A stretch of DNA of 33,059 nucleotides from Bacteroidales bacterium (GCA_023145515.1 JAGLDP010000028.1:1-33059), one strand, 5' to 3'. Shown: positions 23,864 through 32,502, counted from the first letter of the stretch. Numbers and translations are program-made. The notes: generated from the sequence alone by a model not told the origin.

Positions 23864-24694
23864 CTACTTCCTCGCCAAAGCAGTAACAAACCAAAACGAA
23901 ATCGAAGATGGCCCGGCAGCACCCATACCCTGCCCCTGCACACCTCCCATACTTCCTCCTCGTCCTCCGCCGCCTCCTCGTCCCCCACTGCCTCCTCTGC
24001 CTCCACCAGATCTGCCACCTGACATTTGCTGTCCTCCCTGGCGCTGACCTGACATTCCTGGTGTTCTCATTCTACCCTGCACCGAAAAGCCAACAGATAA
24101 TCTATCCAATCCTTCTAGTCCTTGCGGATGGAGAATCACCAAAGGAACCCCTACATGAAGGAATAAAGTATTTGTTGAATCCATTGAAGCTCCCGACATA
24201 AATGCACTAGAGCCTGACATCGGATCCTCGAGACTCCAAACTGTCCCGTCTTGCCAATAAACAGGACTCATATTCAAAACTTCAAGCATTTCAGGAGAAA
24301 TACTGCGTTCAGTGAGACTCCCTGCCTGTCGAGAACCACGCTGCAAGTTACTCCCCTGCTGTGAACGATTCCCCTGTGGACGACCAGCACGCGTAACTGG
24401 ATATCTAAAATAGACATACTCACGCTTTCTTGCAGTCGTATCCAAGTAAACAGTTAAGCCTCCCCTTAATATACTACGCTGTATATCAGCGTCACTACAC
24501 TCTATATCAAAGTAAAGGTAATCAGCATCATTGGAGCTTGTCCATCGCAACTTAGATTCAAAATCATAACCCGAAACTTTTAGATCCTCAGGTTTCAAAT
24601 CAGGCTTCCAATAAGTAACTAATTCTCTTTTACCAGCACAGGAGCTCATCAATAAAGCACCAGCAAGTAACACAAATACATATTTAATTTTCAT
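23864..24694 (-). CDS. Lipoprotein with Gly/Arg-rich low-complexity tail
   Basis: This 276-residue lipoprotein (LLMSSC signal) has an N-terminal beta-rich part (YWKPDLKPEDLKVSG, DADYLYFDIECSDADIQRSILRGGLTVYLDT) and a linker rich in Gly, Gln and Arg. A further folded section (LHVGVPLVILHPQGLEGLDRLSVGFSVQGRM) is followed by an extreme Gly/Arg/Ser-rich run at about 213-261 before the hydrophobic C-terminal strand ISFWFVTALARK. No function is recognised. The tail follows the reading frame used by the rest of the gene, so it is genuine protein sequence, although the locus is also GC-rich compared with its surroundings. I used the ATG at 24694; a TTG 9 nt earlier is unlikely. Confidence 0.8.
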   Translation of the reverse strand: MKIKYVFVLLAGALLMSSCAGKRELVTYWKPDLKPEDLKVSGYDFESKLRWTSSNDADYLYFDIECSDADIQRSILRGGLTVYLDTTARKREYVYFRYPVTRAGRPQGNRSQQGSNLQRGSRQAGSLTERSISPEMLEVLNMSPVYWQDGTVWSLEDPMSGSSAFMSGASMDSTNTLFLHVGVPLVILHPQGLEGLDRLSVGFSVQGRMRTPGMSGQRQGGQQMSGGRSGGGRGGSGGRGGGGGRGGSMGGVQGQGMGAAGPSSISFWFVTALARK

Positions 24695-24801
24695 AGATCT
24701 CAAAGTAAAACATTATGTAGAATTAGATACCTGTATTGAAAAAAGGTTTAATAATCATTATCTTAAGTCAGTAAACTCGCAAGCATTTAAACTTCTTAAA
24801 A

Positions 24802-24829
24802 ACGAATGACGAATAACGAATAACGATTT
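24802..24829. repeat. Heptad repeat, unit ACGAATA
   Basis: Four units in register (ACGAATG, ACGAATA, ACGAATA, ACGATTT) lie just downstream of rlmN. The unit matches the reverse complement of the repeat at 19686-19706. Confidence 0.8.
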
Positions 24830-24837
24830 TCACCCCC

Positions 24838-25863
24838 CTACTTCTCTCCCAATTCCTTGGTACTCAAAAGTCCGCAAGCAGCATAAATATCTTGTCCGCG
24901 TGAAGCCCGAATAGTAGTAAAAACGCCCTTTTCATTAAGTTCATCCCTGAAAGCCATGAGTCTTGCCTCGCCGGTACCTTCAAGCGGAGTATCCGGAATG
25001 GGATGAAAGCGGATTAGATTAAGGCGGGTACGCATGCCACCCAGAAGCTTAACCAGCTCTCTAACATGTGATGGAGTGTCATTAACTCCTTTAAACATGA
25101 TATACTCAAATGAGATTCTGCGCTGACGCCCCCAGTCAAATTCACGTATTACTCTCATAATACCAGGCAAAGAATGTACCTTTTCAATAGGCATCAGACT
25201 CATCCGCTCTGATTCGAAAGGTGAATGCAAACTAACTGCAAGATGTGCCTCAGATTTATCTAAAAAGGTTTTCATTGCAGGAATAATACCGATAGTTGAT
25301 ACTGTAATTCTACGCGGACTCCAGGCATATCCCCATTCGGATGTTAGGATTTCAATACTCTTTAATACTTCATCCAGATTATCAAAAGGCTCTCCCATTC
25401 CCATATATACTACGTTTGTGAGCGATTCTCGCTCTGGAAGACTATGTATCTGATTAACAATCTGTCCGGCCGTCAATTGTCCCTGAAATCCCTGCTTGCC
25501 TGTCATGCAAAACAAACATCCCATTTTGCAGCCAACCTGAGAAGACACACACAATGTTGATCTGTCCTTATCCGGAATTAAGGCAGCCTCGATGTATTTC
25601 ATCTCATCTGTAACAAAAAGATACTTCTTGGTTCCATCTACCGATTCCTGAACCTTGACTGGCTTACTCAAGCCCATCTCATAATTCTCGTTAAGTAACT
25701 CGCGGGCTTTCTTCGATAAGTTCAACATCTCGTCAATCGAAGAAATATCCTTCTTATATAGCCAGTCGGCAATTTGCGAGGCTGTAAATTTTGGTAAGCC
25801 CAGCTGGCTTATAATTTCCTTGAGCTCCGCCAGAGTTTTACCGAATAGGGAGTCTTTTGTCAT
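24838..25863 (-). CDS. rlmN: 23S rRNA (adenine-2503-C2)-methyltransferase RlmN
   Basis: This radical SAM enzyme methylates A2503 of 23S rRNA and A37 of some tRNAs. The 341-residue protein has the N-terminal RlmN domain (LFGKTLAELKEIISQLGLPKFTASQIADWLY), the cluster motif CKMGCLFC (C112, C116, C119), GMGEPFDN, and the methyl-transferring Cys near the end (C330 in AACGLLS), so both catalytic cysteine sites are present. I chose the ATG at 25863 (MTKDSLFG), which begins the conserved sequence. Upstream codons in a longer TTG frame are repeat-derived. The start codon itself sits in a heptad repeat (25851-25892), and the AAAGG just upstream that could serve as ribosome-binding site is part of a repeat unit. 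Confidence 0.95.
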   Translation of the reverse strand: MTKDSLFGKTLAELKEIISQLGLPKFTASQIADWLYKKDISSIDEMLNLSKKARELLNENYEMGLSKPVKVQESVDGTKKYLFVTDEMKYIEAALIPDKDRSTLCVSSQVGCKMGCLFCMTGKQGFQGQLTAGQIVNQIHSLPERESLTNVVYMGMGEPFDNLDEVLKSIEILTSEWGYAWSPRRITVSTIGIIPAMKTFLDKSEAHLAVSLHSPFESERMSLMPIEKVHSLPGIMRVIREFDWGRQRRISFEYIMFKGVNDTPSHVRELVKLLGGMRTRLNLIRFHPIPDTPLEGTGEARLMAFRDELNEKGVFTTIRASRGQDIYAACGLLSTKELGEK

Positions 25864-25892
25864 GCGCCTTTTGTATTTTGTCTTTTGGATTT
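25851..25892. repeat. Heptad repeat spanning the rlmN start codon
   Basis: Six 7-bp units in register: AGTCTTT, TGTCATG, CGCCTTT, TGTATTT, TGTCTTT, TGGATTT. The second unit contains the complement of the rlmN ATG. The array covers the first codons and the whole likely ribosome-binding region. Confidence 0.75.
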
Positions 25893-25901
25893 GTAAGCTA
25901 T

Positions 25902-25941
25902 CAATGTTCAAATGTACACCAATACACCAATACACCAATTG
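25902..25941. repeat. Octanucleotide repeat upstream of rlmN
   Basis: Five 8-bp units in register: CAATGTTC, AAATGTAC, ACCAATAC, ACCAATAC, ACCAATTG. The central 24 bp are perfect ACACCAAT repeats. It adjoins the rlmN heptad array, so two repeats of different period sit side by side between divergent genes. Confidence 0.8.
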
Positions 25942-26013
25942 ACTCATTTAAAAAAAATTTCCCTATCTTGTCTAAATCAAACCTATACAAATACTTACGA
26001 AAAATTCAGACCT

Positions 26014-26991
26014 ATGAAGACACCTGGATTTATAACATTCATACTCTTGGGAATGATGGTGTTATTGCTTGCAAATTGCGTAAAAAATGGCCCTGTTGAT
26101 AATCAAGTCGATGAAATTGAGCCTAATGAAGTTATACTAGATGTGATACCTGACAGTTTGCCTCTGGCAGACACTACATCTATTTCAAAAACACAAACAG
26201 AAACCTTCGTTGAACAAGAGATAGATTCAAACCCAATTGTTAAAACAGTTAGAATTATTGAGGAGTATGAAGAGACTATTCTGACAATCAGAGATGACCT
26301 GGAAATGCTACCATGTTCATCTATTCCAACTTATGGACTTAGTTATAGGTATGCATTTAAGCATGAACGTCGTTTGGCTGCCAATAAAATTCTGATCTGT
26401 CAGGTTGAACAAATCAGCAAAAACAAGATTAGAATAACAGTGCTGGGCTCCATTTCTCCATATTACCTTCCTGTGGAGAATAATTTCTCAAAACTTGATT
26501 ACCCATGGGGTGGCAGCATTGAATTTTCAAAACAAAATTGGCCAGTGAGCTTTGGAGTTGGTTATAATGCAATGAAAGCTCAATCAAATTCACAAGTTTA
26601 TCATCTGCAAACGAATAATATTTATTTGTTCGGCAAATACACTCCTCTGAAGCTGTTTAATGATCAACTTGAATTCTTTTTATCTGCAGGAGTTAATTCC
26701 TGGGCTTCACAGATTAGTAACGTCAAATATCCTGAACATGCAGGGTATTATCCAATAGAAACAAACAGAGGATATAGCTATTACGGCGGAGCAGGTACTC
26801 TTTTTGAATTTCACAAATTCCTAATCGGAATACAATACCAGCTTTATGGAACACCTCTTGTTGTTTTTGGTGCTGATTTCAATGAACCAGATACGCAAGA
26901 AGGACTTAAAGATTATACACCTTCAACACAGTACAAATTGTACGCGGGGTCAAATCAATTACAGATCATAGTCGGATTTAGAATTAACTAA
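26014..26991 (+). CDS. Lipoprotein of unknown function with barrel-like C-terminal half
   Basis: This 325-residue lipoprotein has a signal ending LLLANC (lipid Cys at about residue 22). An acidic, Thr/Glu-rich linker (about 25-95) follows. The C-terminal 180 residues alternate aromatic and hydrophobic residues (SIEFSKQNWPVSFGVGY, LEFFLSAGVNSW, FLIGIQYQLYG) and end with LQIIVGFRIN, the pattern of a small outer-membrane-type beta-barrel. That reading is inference; the family is not recognised. The ATG at 26014 places the signal correctly; 34 upstream codons in the longer frame come from repeat and promoter DNA. The next gene follows after 11 bp. A weak TATCTTGT box at 25964 may be its promoter. 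Confidence 0.75.
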   Translation: MKTPGFITFILLGMMVLLLANCVKNGPVDNQVDEIEPNEVILDVIPDSLPLADTTSISKTQTETFVEQEIDSNPIVKTVRIIEEYEETILTIRDDLEMLPCSSIPTYGLSYRYAFKHERRLAANKILICQVEQISKNKIRITVLGSISPYYLPVENNFSKLDYPWGGSIEFSKQNWPVSFGVGYNAMKAQSNSQVYHLQTNNIYLFGKYTPLKLFNDQLEFFLSAGVNSWASQISNVKYPEHAGYYPIETNRGYSYYGGAGTLFEFHKFLIGIQYQLYGTPLVVFGADFNEPDTQEGLKDYTPSTQYKLYAGSNQLQIIVGFRIN

Positions 26992-27002
26992 TACAAAGAA
27001 AA

Positions 27003-28838
27003 ATGACAATCTGGCGAATCATACAAAAACTTGCACTACTAAGCATATTAACGCTGATAATAAGCGGATGTCTTAAAGATGAGTTCAAAGAACCTCCTGA
27101 TCCTTTTGAGATCCAAAGGTTGGAAGAAGGTTTTGTTGGCTTTCAGTTTGGTAATGGTGCTGATAGTTTTAAAATCCTGACAAACCATGAGAATGTAACG
27201 ATTACTGATAAAGGAAATATCAGGATTCGTGGTACACTCTTTGCTGATAGAGACACACTTGCTCCTGTAAGACTTAGTCAGGGAGATTTTATTCTCCTGA
27301 AAAATATGGGATCAGGTCAGGAAACCGCAAATATAGATGGTATTGGTGATGTACCCATTAGCCGGGGATCGTTCAAAATGATGAACTCAAGCGGAAGCGG
27401 ATATGAAGAGTTTATTGGTTTTGGTGGCTATTCTGAGTTCACTCTCCCTCAGGTTGGGATTATGCAGGAACTATCAATTGACCAACCAGACGGAACCAAT
27501 ATTTACTTCGGACAAGGAAGTGATCTGCCTGATGATTTTCCGGTTAACCCTAACCGAACATACTTCTATTTCTATTACGAGGATCTGGTTGATTTTGCTT
27601 TGGGTAAGTCACCTTTCATGATAGACAGGATGGCTCTTGACCCCGATGACCCATACTTCTATGTGCATGCCAGCGCAATGTCTATTCCCGGACTGAGTAG
27701 TCTTGAAGATGGAGGTTTTGCAGCATCTGTTCAAGGTAATATTCCCTTTAGCCCCCAGGAAGCACTCTCATTTGGTGATGTTGAAAGCTTTGACTACGGA
27801 AACCTCCTGTTACAAGGAAGTGTAAACCTGGAAACAACATTCGGAGTACCACTGGTAGTTGCAGATGCCACTGCTGTTATCGGATTTGGCAACATGACAG
27901 ATGGAGTAAATTTCTTCAATGGCGATGAAGTCCCATTTATGATGGGATTACAAGGAGGGTTCGTATTGGCTCTTCATGACCTGGCTGAATTTACTCTTGG
28001 TGAGGCTGCCGTTTCTCTGGAAGTTTATGGTTACGATGATTTTGAGTTTCGTTGGGCCGGATGGTTCAGTAACGAAATGCGTGTTATGGAGCCTATTGAG
28101 CAACTTCTGGGGCTAGACACCGAAGGAACAGCCTGGGATTTTATTCAGCCACCAGGAGTGGTTAATGAACTAAAAACCTGGGGAACTATTGGCACTGACC
28201 CGGATAATTGGTCTTTTGGAATTCATACAACCTCAAAGCTTAAGATTTCCAACGTCATGACAATTGACCTGGGTGAAGTCAGGTTTGAATTGGCACAAGA
28301 TGAGCTTGACTTCTTTTGTAGAATGAGGGTTGGATTCTTTGGCCACATGAGTTATGGAGGATATATACACAATGATGGAGCATTTAAGATTAGTGCATCT
28401 GCAGATCAAAGCATCAAGTTTGACTTATCAATATTAGTCGTAAAAGTTGGCTATGATGTTGGATTTTACCTTCAGGGTTATTCAAATGGAGACTGGAAAT
28501 TTTGTGTTAACGGAAAAGCCTACTTGGATATTAGCTTTGACACATCGTTCTTCGAAGCTCATCCTGAAATCCTTGAAGATAATCCTGATCTCCGTGAACT
28601 ATACGAGCAGAATGGTTCTCTAAAGGGAGAAATTTCAGCCAGTTTAAGTGCCTGTCTGAATAGTAGTGGGAAATTCAAAGGAAAAATCAGCTTTTCGTTC
28701 TGGAAAGTCGGATATAGTTATAATTATTCATTCTCACTTAATAGCTCAGAGGCCTCTCCTCTATATAACTTCAAAGAAGTGCCTCTTGAAGAAGTGCCTC
28801 TTGAAAACAGATTTGGATCAAATGAAATTGTGAGATAG
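27003..28838 (+). CDS. Large lipoprotein of unknown function
   Basis: This 611-residue protein starts with a lipoprotein signal (LTLIISGC, lipid Cys at 23). It is Gly- and aromatic-rich throughout with repeated beta-strand-like segments and no recognised catalytic motif. A hydrophobic Gly-rich middle (GVPLVVADATAVIGFGNM; MMGLQGGFVLALHDL) precedes more soluble sequence. The C-terminal 150 residues contain repeated FKISA, IKFDLSI and YNYSFSLN strands, and a duplicated PLEEVPLE near the very end. It is the middle gene of a three-lipoprotein cluster: 11 bp after the previous gene and 1 nt before the next. Possible roles include a surface structural or binding protein; none is supported directly. 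Confidence 0.8.
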   Translation: MTIWRIIQKLALLSILTLIISGCLKDEFKEPPDPFEIQRLEEGFVGFQFGNGADSFKILTNHENVTITDKGNIRIRGTLFADRDTLAPVRLSQGDFILLKNMGSGQETANIDGIGDVPISRGSFKMMNSSGSGYEEFIGFGGYSEFTLPQVGIMQELSIDQPDGTNIYFGQGSDLPDDFPVNPNRTYFYFYYEDLVDFALGKSPFMIDRMALDPDDPYFYVHASAMSIPGLSSLEDGGFAASVQGNIPFSPQEALSFGDVESFDYGNLLLQGSVNLETTFGVPLVVADATAVIGFGNMTDGVNFFNGDEVPFMMGLQGGFVLALHDLAEFTLGEAAVSLEVYGYDDFEFRWAGWFSNEMRVMEPIEQLLGLDTEGTAWDFIQPPGVVNELKTWGTIGTDPDNWSFGIHTTSKLKISNVMTIDLGEVRFELAQDELDFFCRMRVGFFGHMSYGGYIHNDGAFKISASADQSIKFDLSILVVKVGYDVGFYLQGYSNGDWKFCVNGKAYLDISFDTSFFEAHPEILEDNPDLRELYEQNGSLKGEISASLSACLNSSGKFKGKISFSFWKVGYSYNYSFSLNSSEASPLYNFKEVPLEEVPLENRFGSNEIVR

Positions 28839-28839
28839 T

Positions 28840-30087
28840 ATGAAAATCAAAATAGTTTTTACCATCGTATTCATAGGGCTATTCTTAATCAGTAATTCCT
28901 GCAAAAAGGAAGAAATTGATTACACTTATGAAATTCTGGATCTTCAATGGGCCGATAATGGATTAGACTTTGATCAGGATGGCTACTTAACCAGCAGAAC
29001 AATCAAATTCTATGTTTCACTATTAGAAGATGTTCAAAGAGATATCGTTATAAGAGTCTATTATAAGCTTAGCGAAACCAAAGAATACATATTTTACAGC
29101 TCAACTGATAAACCGGGAATTGTTGGTGGCGAAGATATGCCCGTGTTCCTGGAGTTAGGCTTGAATCCTGAACTTAGTGAAGGGATGTATAGCTTTCTGA
29201 TAGAAGTCTATGAAAAGGATAGCGATCGTGCAGAAGCATCTGTAGAAATTGAAAGTGCACCATTTGAAAGATTAGTGGGCGACCAGAATTATGACTTAAT
29301 TGTCTGGTGGACTAATCATTACGACTATGACTATGATGGTTTTCCGAGATCGGCTGATCTGAATCTTGATATTAATATAACTAATAATGTAGACAAAGAA
29401 ATTCGTGTTGAAGTCTTGTATAAGAATGCTATTACCGATGACAAATACACCTCATATTTCAAAAGTGAGTATTATCAGATTACTGGTGAGCACAAAGATT
29501 CATTAACAATACCAACAGGGATATATCCGGATACACTAGGACACGGAGCTTACAATTTCAAGGTGATTGTTACCGAGAAACGCGGTTTTTCCCCAGTTCT
29601 TATTTTTGATTCTGAATTGTCAAACGATCTCAAACTTATACCGTTCGAAACAAACCTGGATGACGGATATGAGTATAAACTCAATACTGCTAACACAGAA
29701 TGGAAGTATATTATAGATAATGACGAGGATGGATACTCCCAGTCAAGAATTCTTCGTCTGGATATGGACATTGACAAGTTAGAAACCGTTGATGTTCTGG
29801 CCAAGATCTTTAGAAAAGGCGTTGATGATGAAGATTATCTTGTAATGGATTCTACTGACATCTTTTCTATTTATGGATCGGGTATTAATGATACTATTTG
29901 GGTCCCTTTCAGTAACTTAATAATTGAAGACACCTTAAAAATGGCTCATGGAGAGTGGAATTTTATGCTTGTCATTTTTGAAGTTTTACCTGATGGTTTA
30001 GAACCTGAAATGAGGTTTGCCACGGATAGTATTGACGGAAATTTCTTCATGAATCAAAAATTCGAACTAAGTAGCGAAGATATATAG
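28840..30087 (+). CDS. Lipoprotein with three DxDxDG-containing domains, function unknown
   Basis: This 415-residue lipoprotein (FLISNSC, lipid Cys at 21) is made of three diverged copies of a domain of about 120 residues. Each begins with a calcium-loop-like motif followed by an R-x-L/I-x-(F/L) strand: DFDQDGYLTSRTIKF at 44-58, DYDYDGFPRSADLNL at 162-176, and DNDEDGYSQSRILRL at 293-307. Later in each copy there is a (V/I)xYK strand and a Y/W-F segment (GMYSFLIEVYE, GAYNFKVIVTE, GEWNFMLVIFE). The internal triplication is direct sequence evidence; calcium binding is inferred. The ATG follows the previous stop by 1 nt, so the gene is co-translated with it. Confidence 0.82.
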   Translation: MKIKIVFTIVFIGLFLISNSCKKEEIDYTYEILDLQWADNGLDFDQDGYLTSRTIKFYVSLLEDVQRDIVIRVYYKLSETKEYIFYSSTDKPGIVGGEDMPVFLELGLNPELSEGMYSFLIEVYEKDSDRAEASVEIESAPFERLVGDQNYDLIVWWTNHYDYDYDGFPRSADLNLDINITNNVDKEIRVEVLYKNAITDDKYTSYFKSEYYQITGEHKDSLTIPTGIYPDTLGHGAYNFKVIVTEKRGFSPVLIFDSELSNDLKLIPFETNLDDGYEYKLNTANTEWKYIIDNDEDGYSQSRILRLDMDIDKLETVDVLAKIFRKGVDDEDYLVMDSTDIFSIYGSGINDTIWVPFSNLIIEDTLKMAHGEWNFMLVIFEVLPDGLEPEMRFATDSIDGNFFMNQKFELSSEDI

Positions 30088-30130
30088 TATCCCAGGTAAA
30101 TTATACACCAATTAATCAATAAACAACGTA

Positions 30131-32368
30131 ATGCGTATACTATTGCTATTACTGAGTATTCAGTTGTCATTGCTCAGTGCTCAGAAAGTAAAAGGTCAGT
30201 CTGTTAAAGAACCTTTTGATTATGTGAATCCTTTTATTGGCACAATTAACTACGGAGCAACAAACCCCGGAGCTGTTAGTCCGATGGGAATGCTATCAAT
30301 AGTCCCTTTTAATGTCACTAAAGCTGAGGGCAATGTTTATAATATGGATGAGGGATGGTGCTCTACCCCATACTGGCATAACAATAAGATAATTACCGGG
30401 TTTTCTCATGTTAACTTCAGCTCCGTTGGCTGTCCTGACTTGGGCAGCATTCTACTAATGCCAACAAGCGGAGAGCTAGAAGTGAATCACAAGCTTTACG
30501 GATCTGAATATTTTGAGGAAGCTGCCAGTCCGGGCTATTATCGTACTTTCCTGAAAAAACATGGGGTAATAGCTGAAATGACAGCAAGCACAAGAACAGG
30601 AATCTCACATTATCAGTTCCCGGCTGGTGAGTCTCATATCCTTGTAAATCTTGGTCTGGGACTAACAAATGAAACCGGAGCTTTTGTGAAGAGGGTATCC
30701 GAAACAGAAATTGAGGGCTTTAAAATGCTCGGAACCTTTTGTTATAATCCTCAGGAAGTATTCCCGGTTTACTTCGTGATAAGAGTCTCAAAGAAACCAG
30801 AGCAAATGAGATACTGGAAGTTCCACAAGAAGCTGATAGGTGATAAAACCTCTTGGTCTTCTACAGACGGAACCTATAAAATTTATGAGAAATACTGGAA
30901 AGAACTGGCGGGAGATGACATAGGAGTAGTATTCAGCTATAACACGCAGGCAAATGAATCTATACAGGTTCAAATAGGAATCTCCTACGTAAGCATTGAA
31001 AACGCAAGAGAGAATCTTAATGCTGAACAACAAGGATTTCAATTTGCGAAAATCAGAGAAGCAGCGCGTCAGGAATGGAGTAGCTACCTGAATACAATCA
31101 GAGTAGAAGGAGGAACAGAAGATGACAAGGAAATGTTCTACACAGCATTTTACCACACCCTCCTCCATCCAAACATCTTCAACGACGTAAACGGTGAATA
31201 CCCTGCCATGGGAGAAGGTAAAATAGCTCAGAGCTCAGAACTCAGATATACTATGTTTTCTTTGTGGGATACCTACCGCAACCTCCATCCTATGAAATCC
31301 CTCCTCTTTCCTGATCAACAACTTGGAATGGTTAGATCAATGCTGGATATGTTTGACGAAAGTGGAGCCTTACCCAAATGGGAGTTTGCCGGACAAAATT
31401 TCAACGTGATGGAAGGTGACCCGGCTCTGGTAGTTATCAGCGACACTTATCTTCGCGGACTAGATGATTTTGATATTGATCTGGCCTGGAAAGCTATGTA
31501 CCATCATGCTTTTGCTCCGGGAAAAGATAACCTTGTTCGTCGTGATAATGACTTCTATATGAAGCATCATTATATCCCAATCTTGCGTGATCATGACAAT
31601 TCTGTTTCTCAGGCAATTGAGTACTATGCTGCAGATTATGCCTTTTCTGAATTTGCCAAAGCCATTGGTAAAGATCTTGTGGCAAAAAATCTTTACGAAA
31701 GGTCTCTCGGATATAAGAAGTATTTTGATTCTGATTACGGCTTACTTCGTCCTTTACAACCCAATGGAGAATTCTTCGAACCCTTTGATCCGAAAATGGG
31801 TGAAAATTTTGCTCCCAGTCACGGATTTCATGAGGGCAGCTCTTGGAATTACAGCTTTGCCCTACCCCACGATATTCCAGGCATAATTGATCTGATCGGC
31901 AGCGAAAAAGCCTTTGTTAATAGTCTTGAAACATGCTTCAGCGACTCTCTTTTTGATATGACAAATGAACCTGATATGGGCTATCCATGGTATTTTAATT
32001 TTGTTAAAGGAGAAGAATGGCGCACTCAAAAGTATGTAGATTATTGCATCAACAACTGGTTCTCAACAAAACCCGACGGATTAGCTGGCAATGATGATGC
32101 CGGCACTTTATCTACCTGGCTGATGTGTGCCATGATGGGTATCTATCCGGTCACTCCCGGCAATCCAATTTATACCATCAGCACCCCCAGATTCAAAAAG
32201 ATCACCATCAGACTTGATGAGAAATACTATCCAAAAGGGGAGCTGATAATAGAAACCGACAAAGACCCAAGTCAATACAAATACCTGAAAGGCAACAAGT
32301 TCTTCATTAGCCATGAGGAGTTAGTAAATGCTGGCGTTTTGAAGTTGAAACTAAAGAAATCAGAGTAG
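30131..32368 (+). CDS. GH92-family alpha-mannosidase
   Basis: This is a 745-residue protein of usual GH92 length with an N-terminal signal peptide ending at about residue 18-22 (SLLSAQ), so it should act in the periplasm or at the surface. The family signatures are clear: NPFIGT near the start, GFSHVNFSSVGCPDLG, EMTASTRTGISHY, YTMFSLWDTYRNLHP, EGSSWNYSF with a likely acid Glu at E568, and GNDDAGTLSTW at 653-663 with the acidic base residues. GH92 enzymes remove alpha-linked mannose from N-glycans and mannans and need calcium. No lipobox is seen. It lies 43 bp after the lipoprotein cluster on the same strand, perhaps in the same transcript. The signal peptide is written in a heptad-repeat sequence (30151-30185). 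Confidence 0.95.
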   Translation: MRILLLLLSIQLSLLSAQKVKGQSVKEPFDYVNPFIGTINYGATNPGAVSPMGMLSIVPFNVTKAEGNVYNMDEGWCSTPYWHNNKIITGFSHVNFSSVGCPDLGSILLMPTSGELEVNHKLYGSEYFEEAASPGYYRTFLKKHGVIAEMTASTRTGISHYQFPAGESHILVNLGLGLTNETGAFVKRVSETEIEGFKMLGTFCYNPQEVFPVYFVIRVSKKPEQMRYWKFHKKLIGDKTSWSSTDGTYKIYEKYWKELAGDDIGVVFSYNTQANESIQVQIGISYVSIENARENLNAEQQGFQFAKIREAARQEWSSYLNTIRVEGGTEDDKEMFYTAFYHTLLHPNIFNDVNGEYPAMGEGKIAQSSELRYTMFSLWDTYRNLHPMKSLLFPDQQLGMVRSMLDMFDESGALPKWEFAGQNFNVMEGDPALVVISDTYLRGLDDFDIDLAWKAMYHHAFAPGKDNLVRRDNDFYMKHHYIPILRDHDNSVSQAIEYYAADYAFSEFAKAIGKDLVAKNLYERSLGYKKYFDSDYGLLRPLQPNGEFFEPFDPKMGENFAPSHGFHEGSSWNYSFALPHDIPGIIDLIGSEKAFVNSLETCFSDSLFDMTNEPDMGYPWYFNFVKGEEWRTQKYVDYCINNWFSTKPDGLAGNDDAGTLSTWLMCAMMGIYPVTPGNPIYTISTPRFKKITIRLDEKYYPKGELIIETDKDPSQYKYLKGNKFFISHEELVNAGVLKLKLKKSE
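30151..30185. repeat. Heptad repeat in the GH92 signal-peptide coding region
   Basis: Five 7-bp units in register: ACTGAGT, ATTCAGT, TGTCATT, GCTCAGT, GCTCAGA. They encode the hydrophobic core and end of the signal peptide. A second patch with the same unit (GCTCAGA GCTCAGA ACTCAGA) lies at 31226-31246 in the same gene. Confidence 0.5.
31226..31246. repeat. Three-unit heptad repeat in the GH92 catalytic domain
   Basis: GCTCAGA GCTCAGA ACTCAGA, one mismatch over three units, encodes AQSSELR just before the conserved YTMFSLWD motif. Three units alone could arise by chance, but the unit matches that at 30165-30185. Confidence 0.5.
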
Positions 32369-32432
32369 GATTTAAGAAATGTTAATTATTATTAAATCTA
32401 AGAATCTCAGTTCCATCTGTCGAATTACTAAC

Positions 32433-32440
32433 TAAATTTG
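32433..32440 (+). promoter_or_regulatory. -7 box TAAATTTG before the BNR-repeat gene
   Basis: TAAATTTG matches TAnnTTTG exactly and lies 62 nt upstream of the ATG at 32503. The leader contains a weak 7-bp-period stretch (32469-32496: AATGTCG, AAAAATG, AATATCG, AAAATCA). In AT-rich DNA such a box can occur by chance. Confidence 0.4.
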
Positions 32441-32502
32441 AATGGACTAAACGTATTCCCGAAAACGGAATGTCGAAAAATGAATATCGAAAATCAATCA
32501 GT

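Noticed and set aside
23841-24047. A proline-rich plus-strand open frame
   Set aside because: It is antisense to the Gly/Arg-rich tail of the lipoprotein; the Pro-rich pattern is the complement of the Gly codons.
32455-32480. Hairpin ATTCC-CGAAAAC-GGAAT as terminator or riboswitch
   Set aside because: Only 5 bp of stem in AT-rich repeat-like DNA; too weak to call.
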